Below are positions 1 through 8,929 of a stretch of DNA of 64,000 bases, one piece after another; the first letter of the stretch is position 1; every line of letters begins with the position of its first letter. A program made the translations under genes and the position numbers. The stretch lies in NCBI RefSeq assembly GCF_046195335.1, contig NZ_CP176093.1; one strand, given 5' to 3'. Origin of the DNA: Methanospirillum lacunae. GTDB taxonomy: Archaea; Halobacteriota; Methanomicrobia; Methanomicrobiales; Methanospirillaceae. The notes below the pieces were generated by a model that was given only the letters and a program-made list of their open reading frames with translations, did not search any database and was not told the origin of the DNA.

Positions 1-942
1 TACTTTCGCTCCCATCTTGTCTGCATACAGGATTGCAGATATCGCATCTGATGTATAGCCACTTCCTGTTGAATTCAGGAACTTGAGAGGCATGGTCTTT
101 GCCTTCCAGTTCACCCCGGCCACGCCGACATTGTTGTTTCCCACCGCTGCAATGATACCGGCACAATGAGTTCCATGTCCGTTATCATCCATGGGATCAT
201 TGGTGTTGCTATAAAAGTTCCAGCCCCGCACATCATCGATGTAGCCATTACCATCATCATCAATTCCATTCCCAGCAATCTCGCCGGAATTGGTCCAGAT
301 ATTAGCCGCAAGGTCTTCATGCGTATAGTCAACCCCGGTATCCACAACGGCTATGACAACTGATGATCCTGTTGTGGTATTCCAGGCAACAGGAGCATCA
401 ATGTCCGCACCTACTGTTCCATAAAATGGGGACTGTCCAGTGTTATGAAGACCCCACTGGAGAGAATATCCCGGATCATCAGGAGTCACTGATGATGAGC
501 CAGAATTGCTCACAGAACTGCTTACCGAATCAGCAGACTCATCTGGTGATAAGGAGATGAGGTGATCAGCCTCTGCATAGAGCACATCGGGTTGCTGTGC
601 ATACTCTGATATGGCTTCTTCAGCGCTCTGACTGTCAGGAGGTCTGATGATCTGCATTCCAGATATTCCCATTGAAGAAAAGTCTGCCATCACTGTACCT
701 CCTACCTTTTTGTTCGTGTTTTCCATGAATGAGTTCAGAGTATCATCAGGTCCCCTGGCATCCGGCTTGTACCTGACAATGATCCGATCTTCAGCATACT
801 GGGGCAAGACCTGCAGGCTCTTTCCAGAGTCTGCACTCTTCTCTCGATAATTCAGACTGTCTGCAGAAACAGTGACAACAGCACAAATGAAGAGCAATAT
901 GACAATTCCATAATAAATATTGAAATAAAACAGACGATTCAT
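1..942 (-). CDS. Secreted subtilisin-like serine protease (S8), N-terminal part, cut by window edge
   Basis: Reading the minus strand from the ATG at 942 gives 314 codons with no stop before base 1, so the C-terminal part lies outside the window. Residues 1-27 form a signal peptide (basic start, hydrophobic core, ending VTVSA). Residues about 45-120 look like an inhibitor-type prodomain (RIIVRYKP near its start). The catalytic domain follows: the Asp box VVDTGVDYTHEDL places the catalytic Asp at D201, and DDNGHGTHCAGIIAA places the catalytic His at H256. The catalytic Ser would lie beyond the edge. Between them, GNGIDDDGNGYIDD is a typical acidic, probably Ca-binding, insertion. The product is expected to be exported, matured by prodomain removal and to act at or outside the cell surface. 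Two of three triad residues are visible, so the family call is firm; the substrate is unknown. Confidence 0.9.
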   Translation of the reverse strand, partial: MNRLFYFNIYYGIVILLFICAVVTVSADSLNYREKSADSGKSLQVLPQYAEDRIIVRYKPDARGPDDTLNSFMENTNKKVGGTVMADFSSMGISGMQIIRPPDSQSAEEAISEYAQQPDVLYAEADHLISLSPDESADSVSSSVSNSGSSSVTPDDPGYSLQWGLHNTGQSPFYGTVGADIDAPVAWNTTTGSSVVIAVVDTGVDYTHEDLAANIWTNSGEIAGNGIDDDGNGYIDDVRGWNFYSNTNDPMDDNGHGTHCAGIIAAVGNNNVGVAGVNWKAKTMPLKFLNSTGSGYTSDAISAILYADKMGAKV

Positions 943-1198
943 GATGATCCAACCTGATAACCCGGCCATGTTACATCTGCCGTGATTACATATTTACCAG
1001 TGCGCCTGTCGAAAACCACTGATAATCGAGTATTAATAAAATGTGGAACTGACTGGTTGGGCAATCAAACAATTATTAGACTGCATGTTTCAATGAGGCA
1101 TGATTCCTTCATTATCACCTGTCGAGCGGAAACACCACTTCAGTCAATAATTCATCTGGCCCGACAGATTCATTCATCCTCTATTCACATAGTAAAGC

Positions 1199-2074
1199 AT
1201 GCGGAAAATTGCCCTCCACGAAAAGGGGGGGATCATCCAGGAGATGGACGGCGAACTGTTTACCGTCCGTATCCGGATCCCTGCCGGAATAATCTCAAAC
1301 AAGCAAATGTCCGGAATATGCAAGATTGCAGACAAATTCAAAGCAGGTATCCACTTAACCACACGACAGACTGCAGAACTCATCCATGTTAAATATGAGG
1401 ATCTTGAGAAGATCGTCGCTGCACTTGAGAAGAACGAGACACCCCTCGGTGCCGAGAAGTCAGAGATTGTAAATGTCACGGCATGTCCGGGGATTGAGCG
1501 GTGCAAGTATGCACAGCTCGACTCAATCTCTCTGGCACTTGCCCTTGATAAAAAACATTTTGGCAGGGATATGCCTGTCAAGGCACGAATTGCGATATCA
1601 GCCTGCCCAAACTCCTGCATGAGTGAAAAACTAAATGAGATCGGGATAACCGGAGTGGTCAGACCATACCGGATTCCAGGTACATGCACGGGTTGTGGAA
1701 CCTGCACTCATTATTGCAGAGAGAATGCTATCGTCATCAGGAACGGTGTGATTAATCTTGATGAGAACCGATGCGTTCATTGTGGTATGTGTATCGCCTG
1801 CTGTCCGTTCCATATCATCAAGTCTGATCCTCCTGCATATCACATCACAGTCGGAGGAAAACGTGGTCGCCATCCCAAGATAGGCAAACATTTTGTCACT
1901 GTAAAAAGCCCGGAGACTGTGGATCTTTGCATTGAGAAGATCATCTACTGGATTTACCGAAGAGCCTGGGGTGACTCATTGCTCCCGGATCAACTTGATG
2001 ATATCGGATTTGACAAATTCAAGGAAGACGTGGTTGCCTCCCTTCCTGAAGAAGAGATTATAACTGGGTATTAA
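1199..2074 (+). CDS. Dsr-like small sulfite/nitrite-reductase-type siroheme Fe-S protein with two ferredoxin clusters
   Basis: A 291-aa protein of the small dissimilatory sulfite-reductase-like group found in methanogens. An N-terminal half of the siroheme reductase repeat (about 1-85) is followed by the siroheme/4Fe-4S ligand set: C96-X5-C102 (ACPGIERC) and C136-X3-C140 (SACPNSC). Two ferredoxin motifs follow, C163-X2-C166-X2-C169-X3-C173 and C192-X2-C195-X2-C198-X3-C202, so it could carry three 4Fe-4S clusters plus siroheme. It has only one reductase half-domain, unlike full DsrA or F420-dependent sulfite reductase, which also has an F420 oxidase part. An in-frame stop lies at 1193-1195, making the ATG at 1199 the first possible start; no ribosome site precedes it. 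A second ATG at 1244 lies directly after GGAG. The physiological electron acceptor is unproven: sulfite, nitrite or another small oxyanion. Confidence 0.82.
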   Translation: MRKIALHEKGGIIQEMDGELFTVRIRIPAGIISNKQMSGICKIADKFKAGIHLTTRQTAELIHVKYEDLEKIVAALEKNETPLGAEKSEIVNVTACPGIERCKYAQLDSISLALALDKKHFGRDMPVKARIAISACPNSCMSEKLNEIGITGVVRPYRIPGTCTGCGTCTHYCRENAIVIRNGVINLDENRCVHCGMCIACCPFHIIKSDPPAYHITVGGKRGRHPKIGKHFVTVKSPETVDLCIEKIIYWIYRRAWGDSLLPDQLDDIGFDKFKEDVVASLPEEEIITGY

Positions 2075-2099
2075 CTACCCGGTAATCACTTTTTCCTGT

Positions 2100-2867
2100 T
2101 CAAGCACCAAAATCTGCAGAGGGTGATTCTTCCTCTTCAGACTGATCTACTTTTCCTACTGTTGCAAGATAGAGCACAAACCGATCAATCCCATCAAGAT
2201 TGAGCATATCATTGAGATTCTGATCCTTGAAAGCACCGATAGCGCAGCACCCGCATCCAACCGGCTGAACTGTCAGATAGAGATTTTGACAGATATGACC
2301 GGCGTCAAGGAAAATGTTACGGTATCCCCGCTCTCCATACTTCCAGGTCATGCGGTATGCATCAGCAGCCCAGATAAAGATTACTGCTGCCTGTTTTACA
2401 CAGGGCTGGTCAAAGCAGACAGTGCCCATGTCCTCACTAATATCCGGATATGCCGGGAGTGTCTCAAGAGCATGCTCCATTGCGATATACCGGTACAGCC
2501 CGGGTTTAATTCCTTCAACCCTGTTTATCGCAAGGTAGGTATCAATGGCATGGCAACACCCCGCAGAAGGCACGGTTCTGAATGCCCCACCGGGAAATGC
2601 CCATTTTACTCCTGCAGTACACCAGAGGAGATACGAGAGTTCGGGAAGTGTCAGTACTTCATCGGTGTAATCCCGACGACTTTCCCGAAGTTCAATCGCT
2701 TCTGAGAGATCAAGTTCACCAATTACCTCGGGATCAGGGTCAGGCAGGGGTATGGTATCTCCAACAGGCCCTTCTTCAATTTCCGGCTGCTCAAGCCCTT
2801 TCATCTCATCAGTTGTTATCTGTTCATCCCCGTACCGGGTTGCCTCAATAAATTCAATCCCCTTCAT
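2100..2867 (-). CDS. SagB/ThcOx-type nitroreductase-family flavoprotein
   Basis: A 255-aa member of the FMN-dependent nitroreductase fold, closest in pattern to the SagB-type dehydrogenase subgroup: AIELRESRRDYTDEVLTLPELSYLLW (shown here in pieces as RESRRDY and LPELSYLLW) near the N terminus, PSAGCCHAIDTYLAI in the middle, and the C-terminal LYLTVQPVGCGCCAIGAF segment. SagB enzymes oxidise azolines in peptide natural products, but no cyclodehydratase (YcaO) or precursor peptide gene is visible nearby. The role here is therefore more likely a general flavin reductase or oxidase. Its start overlaps the end of the upstream moeA fusion by 4 bases (ATGA), so it is the last gene of a translationally coupled moeA-moeA-nitroreductase unit. 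Extra cysteines (CCH, CGCC) are noticeable. Family confident, substrate unknown. Confidence 0.82.
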   Translation of the reverse strand: MKGIEFIEATRYGDEQITTDEMKGLEQPEIEEGPVGDTIPLPDPDPEVIGELDLSEAIELRESRRDYTDEVLTLPELSYLLWCTAGVKWAFPGGAFRTVPSAGCCHAIDTYLAINRVEGIKPGLYRYIAMEHALETLPAYPDISEDMGTVCFDQPCVKQAAVIFIWAADAYRMTWKYGERGYRNIFLDAGHICQNLYLTVQPVGCGCCAIGAFKDQNLNDMLNLDGIDRFVLYLATVGKVDQSEEEESPSADFGA

Positions 2868-4495
2868 GATCTGATCCTCTGTGTATGACCTGTTGTCTGT
2901 TCACTATATTCATTCCCTGGTTCTGATGTCAAGGGTTCAACTGTACAGCCCTGTTCCGGGAGCCCCACTACTTTCCTCCAGGTTTCTGAAGAGAGGAAAT
3001 CTATGAGTGGTGAGATTTCACCGAGGACCGGGGGGGTGTCCCTGAAGAGCAACATGATCAGTTCGCCGCCCCTGCATCCTACCGGCATTGATCGTACCTG
3101 ATCCCTGCATCCGGATTGAAGAAGCCTTGAGATATCGCTATCCTTACCTGTAGCAGACCCGGAAATAAAGATACCATGACACATTCCTTTACACAGGGCT
3201 GCAGCGGCCCCAATTGCAGAGAGAGGGCGTATGATAAGATGATAGGTATGGGAGATAAACGTAGCCTGGAGAAGATCAGTCAGGGTATCCGATATTCCTG
3301 CAATAAGAATACCCTGCTCATCCCGGTGCTGCCGGGTCAGTCGTACTGTGACAGTAGCACCTTCCCGGTATCCTTCTTTTACGGCTGGAATGTGAAGAAC
3401 TGCATTGGAGCGAACGGCCTGCATCTGACCTGCTGCACCCCTTGGCCGAGGGAACACATAATCCTCTCCAAGTATTCTGACTATTGATACCGGTATGAAC
3501 TCATCAATTCCGCCGTCGCTGGGAATAGGTTCAGCAGTAACCGCCGAAGATTCATGAATCTGCTGCAGGTCAAACTCCCAGCTGCGAAGAAGAGGAATTA
3601 CGATCTCACGCCACGCCGTAAGTGAAGCCATCGGCTGGCCGGGAAGACCAATTACCGGAGTACTTTCAACATTTCCACAGAGAATTGTCTTACCTGGCCG
3701 CATCGCAACCCCGTGAAAGAGTATGCTTCCAAGTTCTTCAATGACCTCACGGGTATGATCGCGGCTACCTCCTGACGAACCTGCTGAGATAAGAACCAGA
3801 TCACAGGACTGCGCAGCAATACTGATTACATTCCTGATTAAATCCGGTTCATCGGGAGTGATCGGGTATCGTACCGCTGTAATTCCAGCCTGGACAAGAG
3901 ATGCCGCAATGACAGCAGTGTTGCTTTCCCTGACCTGACCCGGCTTTGGCTCCTGGTCTCCCTGAACTAGTTCATCACCTGTAGGGATGAGTCCTACAAC
4001 AAGGGATCTGGCCTCAACTTCCCTGATGCCATAGGTGATAAGTGCACCAAGATCAGATGGTTCGATCCGGTGACCTGGATGGAGGATAAGACGCCCAGCT
4101 TTTACCTCCTCACCGGGCTCCCTGATATTCTGACCCATCCTTGCGGGACGCCGAATCTCATACCTGTCATCTCCGGCAAATCCGATCTCTTCTGATGCAA
4201 TGACAGCATCATACCCGGTAGGGACTACCTGACCGGTACTAATGCTAATGACATTCATGAGCAGGATCGGATTCTGATCCCTGGCTTCAAATGTCTCCTG
4301 ACATCTGACGGCAATCCCATCCATTGAAGCCAGTCTTGCAGCAGGGATAGTGGCCTGGGCATATACAGGTGAGGCAAGAACTCTGCCATTCGCCTCTTCT
4401 GCGGGAATAAATTCACGCTGATCAGGTTGAGGAAACGTTTTTGTCAGGATGGTTATTGCTTCAGGCAGGGGTATCTTACTCAGATACCTTTTCAC
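2864..4495 (-). CDS. moeA: MoeA-type molybdopterin molybdenumtransferase with C-terminal binding-protein-like extension
   Basis: 543 aa against about 400 for plain MoeA. Residues 1-400 are MoeA: the MDG(I)AVR motif with the functional Asp (D59), SAGSSGGSRDHT, RPGKT and GLPGQPMAS. The family adenylyl-molybdopterin step inserts molybdate or tungstate into the pterin dithiolene. Residues about 400-520 (from GILIAGISDTLTDLLQ) resemble the periplasmic-binding-protein-like (LysR/TupA-type) domain often fused to archaeal MoeA. It is short and lacks the well-formed ligand motifs I would expect, so it may be degenerate. The start is a GTG overlapping the preceding moeA stop (GTGA). It sits in the middle of the minus-strand unit 5733-2100. 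GSSGGSRDH replaces the common GGVSVGDYD, as in its neighbours. Confidence 0.87.
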   Translation of the reverse strand: MKRYLSKIPLPEAITILTKTFPQPDQREFIPAEEANGRVLASPVYAQATIPAARLASMDGIAVRCQETFEARDQNPILLMNVISISTGQVVPTGYDAVIASEEIGFAGDDRYEIRRPARMGQNIREPGEEVKAGRLILHPGHRIEPSDLGALITYGIREVEARSLVVGLIPTGDELVQGDQEPKPGQVRESNTAVIAASLVQAGITAVRYPITPDEPDLIRNVISIAAQSCDLVLISAGSSGGSRDHTREVIEELGSILFHGVAMRPGKTILCGNVESTPVIGLPGQPMASLTAWREIVIPLLRSWEFDLQQIHESSAVTAEPIPSDGGIDEFIPVSIVRILGEDYVFPRPRGAAGQMQAVRSNAVLHIPAVKEGYREGATVTVRLTRQHRDEQGILIAGISDTLTDLLQATFISHTYHLIIRPLSAIGAAAALCKGMCHGIFISGSATGKDSDISRLLQSGCRDQVRSMPVGCRGGELIMLLFRDTPPVLGEISPLIDFLSSETWRKVVGLPEQGCTVEPLTSEPGNEYSEQTTGHTQRIRS

Positions 4496-5733
4496 CAGAG
4501 CATCACCTCAACCTCGTCACCAGCCTCATATCCTTCATCTCCTGCAGGAATCCGGATAATTCCATCACTCCAGGCCAGCGTATTCATAAGACCCGACTTG
4601 CCCAGCACCGGGGTGGCATAATCTCCTTCTATCCTGACACGAAGATAATGCTCTCGCCCCTGTTCTGACTGAACACTTGTTGCCATCCGTATCTTCTGTT
4701 TGTATGTCTTCTGACAGGGCGAACCCTTGAGTGCCTGAAGAAGGTGAATGACAACCAGGGAGAGGACCATGAATGTAGAGGCAGGATGGCCGGGAAGACC
4801 GATGACAGGAACATCCTGAATCTTTCCGATAATAGTCGGTTTTCCGGGTGCGATGGAGATACCATGCACAAAGACTTCGCCAAGTTCTCCAATGGTTTTG
4901 GCAGTGATGTCATTACGATCCTTGGAACTTCCTCCACTTACCACAACGGCATCACATTCCCGTGTAGCCCGGGAGATGGTTTCACGAAGCTCGTCCGGAT
5001 TATCCCTGATGATTCCATAACGGACAGGTATTGCACCCTGTCTACGTGAAAAGACCGTGATGAGGTATGAATTCACCTCTCTGACCTCACCAGGCCGGGG
5101 TATTGCTTCAGCAGGAACAAGTTCCACACCTGTTGAGATGATCCCGATAACCGGTTTTTTTCTGACGGTAATCTGAGTCTTCCCAATCGATGCCAGGACC
5201 CCGATGTCCTGTGGACGAAGAATCCAGCCGACTGGATAAATAAGATCAGACGCCTTGAAGTCCTCATCACGCCGGATGATATTTTCACCTACGATTGTAG
5301 GCTTTTTTATGAGGATGGTGTTTCCTAAACGTTCAGTGTACTCAACCATCACAACAGCATCGGCACCTGCCGGGATCTGACCCCCGGTTGGAATATACAT
5401 ACAGGTCCCGGGAGTGACTGTGAGATCGGAAGGTGTTCCCATCCGTACAGCTCCAAGGCAGGAGAGGTTAATTGGTGAAGATTCGGAGGCAGAATGAATG
5501 TCATCGGTGATGACTGCATATCCATCACGCCATGACCGCTCAAACCCGGGAATATCCGTAAGAGCGACAACAGGTTCACTCAGTGTTCTTCCATCTCCAT
5601 CATCGATCGGTATTGTTTCAGTCCCGGTCTGATGCGATATACTCCTGACGATCCGCACCGCTTCCTCGATCGGTACTACATCAAAATAATACTCTGATGA
5701 AGCATTTGGACCTGAATTTTCTGATTTAGACAT
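4492..5733 (-). CDS. moeA: MoeA-family molybdopterin molybdenumtransferase (paralog 2)
   Basis: 413 aa, single MoeA module. Key segments: an N-terminal EEAVRIVRSI helix, GDGRTLSEP, DGYAV with the conserved Asp at D70 (preceded by Arg rather than the usual Met), PTGGQIPAGADAVV, IISTGVELV, SGGSSKDRNDIT, APGKPT and GLPGHPAS. The residues most often needed for metal insertion are kept, so this copy is likely active. It heads the 4-base-overlap chain that continues into the MoeA-PBP fusion and the nitroreductase. It is strikingly similar along its length to the next paralog (5887-7179), indicating tandem duplication. Multiple MoeA copies in archaea are thought to allow separate handling of Mo and W; which metal this one uses cannot be read from sequence. 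Confidence 0.9.
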   Translation of the reverse strand: MSKSENSGPNASSEYYFDVVPIEEAVRIVRSISHQTGTETIPIDDGDGRTLSEPVVALTDIPGFERSWRDGYAVITDDIHSASESSPINLSCLGAVRMGTPSDLTVTPGTCMYIPTGGQIPAGADAVVMVEYTERLGNTILIKKPTIVGENIIRRDEDFKASDLIYPVGWILRPQDIGVLASIGKTQITVRKKPVIGIISTGVELVPAEAIPRPGEVREVNSYLITVFSRRQGAIPVRYGIIRDNPDELRETISRATRECDAVVVSGGSSKDRNDITAKTIGELGEVFVHGISIAPGKPTIIGKIQDVPVIGLPGHPASTFMVLSLVVIHLLQALKGSPCQKTYKQKIRMATSVQSEQGREHYLRVRIEGDYATPVLGKSGLMNTLAWSDGIIRIPAGDEGYEAGDEVEVMLW

Positions 5734-5886
5734 ATATTATCCGGCGCTGTGCTCTTATGGCAGCATCAGCCGTTAAACCAGTCCAGGAACATAAGACAGG
5801 GAAAAATATCCGGTTCAAATACCTATACCCGAGTTCAGAGTACATATCTATTTTTTTACCTGCGGGGATATAACCAGTTCCAATCC

Positions 5887-7179
5887 CTACCAGATCATCA
5901 CTTCGACCCGGTCGCCGACATTATACCCTTTGCTTCCAGCCGGGATCTTCACAATACCATCGCTTTGTGAAAGCATATGAATAAGACCGGATTTTCCAAA
6001 GACCGGTGTTGCCTTATCATCTGTGATAGTGACCCTGATATACCGGTCACTATCTTTACTGGCATGCAGGGTATCAGTAAGCCGGACATACTTTCTGTAA
6101 ACCTGCTGGTTTGGAGAACCTTTCATCGCCTGAAGGAGATGAATCACGACAAGGGTCAGTACCATGAAGGTGGCAGACGGATGGCCTGGGAGTCCTATTA
6201 CGAGGACCGAATCAATCTGCCCGATGGTGGTCCGTTTCTCAGGTGCAAAAGAGATTCCCTCGGTATACACTTTTCCGAGTTTATGGATAACCTGAGCCGT
6301 TATATCATGCTCATCCCTTGAACTTCCCCCACTCACGATGATTGCATCGCATTCCTGCGAAGCCTGTTCTATCAGTCTCGTGAGTTCTTCTGCATCGTCC
6401 CTGATGATTCCATACCTGACAGGAATTGCACCCTGCCGTTTGCAGAAGGCAGTAACCAGGTACGAATTGACCTCCCTGACTTCTCCAGACTTCGGTATGG
6501 ATTCAGAAGGAACCAGTTCCCTGCCTGTTGAGATGATCCCAATTATCGGTTTTTTCCTAACCTTTACACGAATTCTACCGATAGACACCAGGACTGCAAT
6601 ATCCTGAGGCCGAAGGATCCATCCTGCGGGATATACTGGCTCACCCTTTTTAAAATCTTCATCCCTCCTGATGATATGAACATCAGGAGGAACAGGATGC
6701 TGAATCGATATTACATCCCCCTGCACAATGCTGTCTTCTTCAAGAATTACAGAATCTGCGCCTGCAGGTAGTTTTCCACCAGTCTGGATAGAGAATGCCT
6801 GACCGGGTGAGAGCTCGTGATTTTTTGAGAGACCTTTCGTTATTGAACCGACAATTGTAAGATTTATGGGCCTGATCTGTGCATCGATTGTATCAGATGA
6901 GATAATAGCATAACCATTCACTGTGGCCCGATCAAATCCAGGAATATCATCAGGGGCAAAGATGGATTCACTTAATGTCCTACCATCCGCTTCATCAACC
7001 GGAATCGTCTCGGTCCCGGTCTTATGGGCTATCGAACGAACGATACGGACTGCCTCTTCCAGGGGAACTGTTTCTGTATCAGAATTGACCCTTTTTGCCT
7101 GATTGGGTTCAGATTTAACTAACACAAACTGATCAGCCCAACGGGTCTCCGTCTGATACATCGTCCATGGAATCGGCAT
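5887..7179 (-). CDS. Diverged MoeA paralog with altered active-site residues (paralog 3)
   Basis: 430 aa, collinear with the neighbouring MoeA at 4492-5733 from EEAVRIVRSI to the last residues (DRVEVMIW against DEVEVMLW). Two family signature positions are changed. The DGY motif that carries the functional Asp in MoeA is NGY here (N88 within ATVNGYAI), and the PGKP segment is PEKR (APEKRT). GLPGHPSATF, GGSSRDEHDIT and TGGKLPAGADSV are kept. An N-terminal extension of about 20 residues precedes the MoeA fold; an alternative ATG lies six codons downstream. It is separated from the next moeA by 153 bases and probably starts the region. It may be a non-catalytic partner, a scaffold, or an enzyme for another metal or substrate. 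Confidence 0.85.
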   Translation of the reverse strand: MPIPWTMYQTETRWADQFVLVKSEPNQAKRVNSDTETVPLEEAVRIVRSIAHKTGTETIPVDEADGRTLSESIFAPDDIPGFDRATVNGYAIISSDTIDAQIRPINLTIVGSITKGLSKNHELSPGQAFSIQTGGKLPAGADSVILEEDSIVQGDVISIQHPVPPDVHIIRRDEDFKKGEPVYPAGWILRPQDIAVLVSIGRIRVKVRKKPIIGIISTGRELVPSESIPKSGEVREVNSYLVTAFCKRQGAIPVRYGIIRDDAEELTRLIEQASQECDAIIVSGGSSRDEHDITAQVIHKLGKVYTEGISFAPEKRTTIGQIDSVLVIGLPGHPSATFMVLTLVVIHLLQAMKGSPNQQVYRKYVRLTDTLHASKDSDRYIRVTITDDKATPVFGKSGLIHMLSQSDGIVKIPAGSKGYNVGDRVEVMIW

Positions 7180-7203
7180 GGCTTGAGAAGATTGTTGATT
7201 TCA

Positions 7204-7220
7204 TGGGTACATATATGCTC
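7204..7220 (-). promoter_or_regulatory. Possible archaeal TATA box for the moeA cluster
   Basis: On the minus strand an A/T-rich box reading GCATATATGTAC ends about 25-30 bases upstream of the ATG at 7179. With the usual 25-base spacing from TATA to transcription start, the messenger would begin close to the start codon, consistent with no visible ribosome site in front of this gene. This is a pattern match only. Confidence 0.35.
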
Positions 7221-7340
7221 AACCAGAGGAGTCCGTTAGCGAAATGTCTTTATTAAATCCCTAGAAGTTAAACAATTATCATATCCAGCAGGAAAGAAAT
7301 ATCAAGCAGCCTCTGGCTGCCTTCATGAATTAATCATGAG

Positions 7341-7559
7341 TTATATCTGGCGGCTTTTTGGACGTTCAACCTTCACGAATGCAGACTTGGGTTCCTTGCA
7401 TGGAGGGCACCGCCACGTGTCAGGTAGCTTGGTGAACGGTGTTCCCGGCGGGATATTCTGTGTAGGATCACCTAACTCCGGATAATAATAATACCGGCAC
7501 GGGTTGCACCGGTATACATCCATATCCGGATTTGAAGTTGAGGCTACTTTCTTCACCAT
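7341..7559 (-). CDS. Rubredoxin
   Basis: 72 aa. A rubredoxin fold spans about residues 14-64: YRCNPC, then YYYYPELGDPTQNIPPGTPF, LPDTWRCPPCKEPKSAF. The four Cys of the two C-X2-C knuckles ligate one iron; the aromatic stretch and the GDP...IPPGT...LPD..W pattern are diagnostic. The glycine normally following each CxxC knuckle is replaced (R in the first, K in the second). A short N-terminal extension (13 residues) and basic tail are present. It is a cytoplasmic one-electron carrier, probably for oxygen or peroxide detoxification or other redox partners. It is monocistronic, between moeA and a CDF gene on the opposite strand. Confidence 0.92.
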   Translation of the reverse strand: MVKKVASTSNPDMDVYRCNPCRYYYYPELGDPTQNIPPGTPFTKLPDTWRCPPCKEPKSAFVKVERPKSRQI

Positions 7560-7705
7560 GTATTCATATTTTTATGGTTTTCAGGTTCATATGCTTTTTT
7601 GGACTTTATTTATCAATAACTCAAATTATCTTACTGATTTGACAAAGTAATTACTTATGATCTTAGCATGATATTTGTAGATTTTTCACACATGTATAAA
7701 GGACA

Positions 7706-8644
7706 ATGCCACATATAGTGACTGAAGAAGAAAAAACCATTTCTGATACTCATTCATACCAGACCCGTGAAAAAGTCATATTTAAAAGTTTGATCATTGA
7801 CATCGTCTTCTGGATACCTGATATATTATTGGCAATCTTTTCAGGATCAGTAACCCTGTATGCAGATGTAATAAAAAGTGGCAATGAGATCCTCTCAACC
7901 TTTTTTGCCTGGATTGCCATGCGAAAGATTACAAAAGGTGGAGGGGATGTATACGATTATGGGATGGGCAAGTTTGAGACCCTGACAGGTATCATAACCG
8001 GTGCAGTGATGTTTCTCTCACTTGTCCTGGTCTTCGCTATCACAAGTTACAAGCTCCTCAATCCTTCCCTACTTCATGAAGAAGGAACTTTATTAGCTAT
8101 CTGTATGATGTTTATCGGTGTTTGTGTAAACACCTGGTTATGGAGAGAAAAATCCCATATTGCAAAAAAAGAGTATTCACCGGTGATGGAATCACAGGTC
8201 AGGCTCTTTAAAACAAAGGCTCTTACTGACCTTACAGTCCTCATTGCACTATTACTTGTGATGTTACTGGCAGAATATGAATGGGCAATATACATTGATC
8301 CGGTAGCTTCGTTTATTGTTATTGGATCATTCCTGTTTTCAGGGTACCGCACCATCTCTTCCTCTCTTCCTGATCTGCTTGATAAAACAATTGATGAAGA
8401 GTTACAATTGGAAGTAGTTCGTGCTCTGGCTGAATATTTTGACGAATATGAAGCATTTCATGGAGTCAGATCCCGGAGAAGTGGAAATAATATCTATATT
8501 GAACTCTTCCTTGAATTCAATGGAGAGAAGAAGTTTTCAGAGATTCAGGATACAATCAACCGGATTAAAAACACCCTTGAAAAAAAAATTCCCAGGAGTT
8601 CAGTGACTATTATGCCATGCACCGGAAAATTTGGGACAATATAG
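7706..8644 (+). CDS. CDF-family membrane protein lacking the canonical metal-site histidines
   Basis: 312 aa with the six-helix CDF layout and a C-terminal ferredoxin-like cytoplasmic domain (about 230-305). It aligns well with the CDF gene just downstream (8930-9880), but the transmembrane metal site is rewritten. In TM2 the paralog's SEAIHSGMD is ADVIKSGNE here (K57 for His, E61 for Asp). In TM5 the paralog's HLRTD is KALTD (K171 for His, D175 kept). The loop motif GHGKYES is GMGKFET. The first cytoplasmic-domain motif YHGLRTRRAG is kept as FHGVRSRRSG. The protein therefore belongs to the family by descent, but a classical Zn/Cd/Fe site is unlikely; it may carry another ion or partner with the normal paralog. 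Start ATG follows AAAGGA. Confidence 0.85.
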   Translation: MPHIVTEEEKTISDTHSYQTREKVIFKSLIIDIVFWIPDILLAIFSGSVTLYADVIKSGNEILSTFFAWIAMRKITKGGGDVYDYGMGKFETLTGIITGAVMFLSLVLVFAITSYKLLNPSLLHEEGTLLAICMMFIGVCVNTWLWREKSHIAKKEYSPVMESQVRLFKTKALTDLTVLIALLLVMLLAEYEWAIYIDPVASFIVIGSFLFSGYRTISSSLPDLLDKTIDEELQLEVVRALAEYFDEYEAFHGVRSRRSGNNIYIELFLEFNGEKKFSEIQDTINRIKNTLEKKIPRSSVTIMPCTGKFGTI

Positions 8645-8929
8645 TACCCATATTATCTAATTTAGGTACACTTAAACCAAAACCAGATGGAACTCTATTG
8701 TCTGCAATATTCAAGAATCATCAGGTTTTCACTTTGAATTATTAATACTTCATCTGGAAATTTTAGATTATTAACACATCATTTTCGATCGATCTAAAAA
8801 ATATCACTCTGATTTGATAATCTTGAATCTGTTGAATTATTACCCAAAACTTAAAAAACATTGATTTGTATGATTTTAAATACTCTTATCTTCTTTCTCT
8901 CCCTATTCTCTAAGTCCTTTCGATAATAT

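Noticed and set aside
166..850. Several + strand open frames of 65-67 codons
   Set aside because: They lie opposite the subtilase coding strand, whose signal peptide, Asp and His motifs are intact; the + frames have no motifs.
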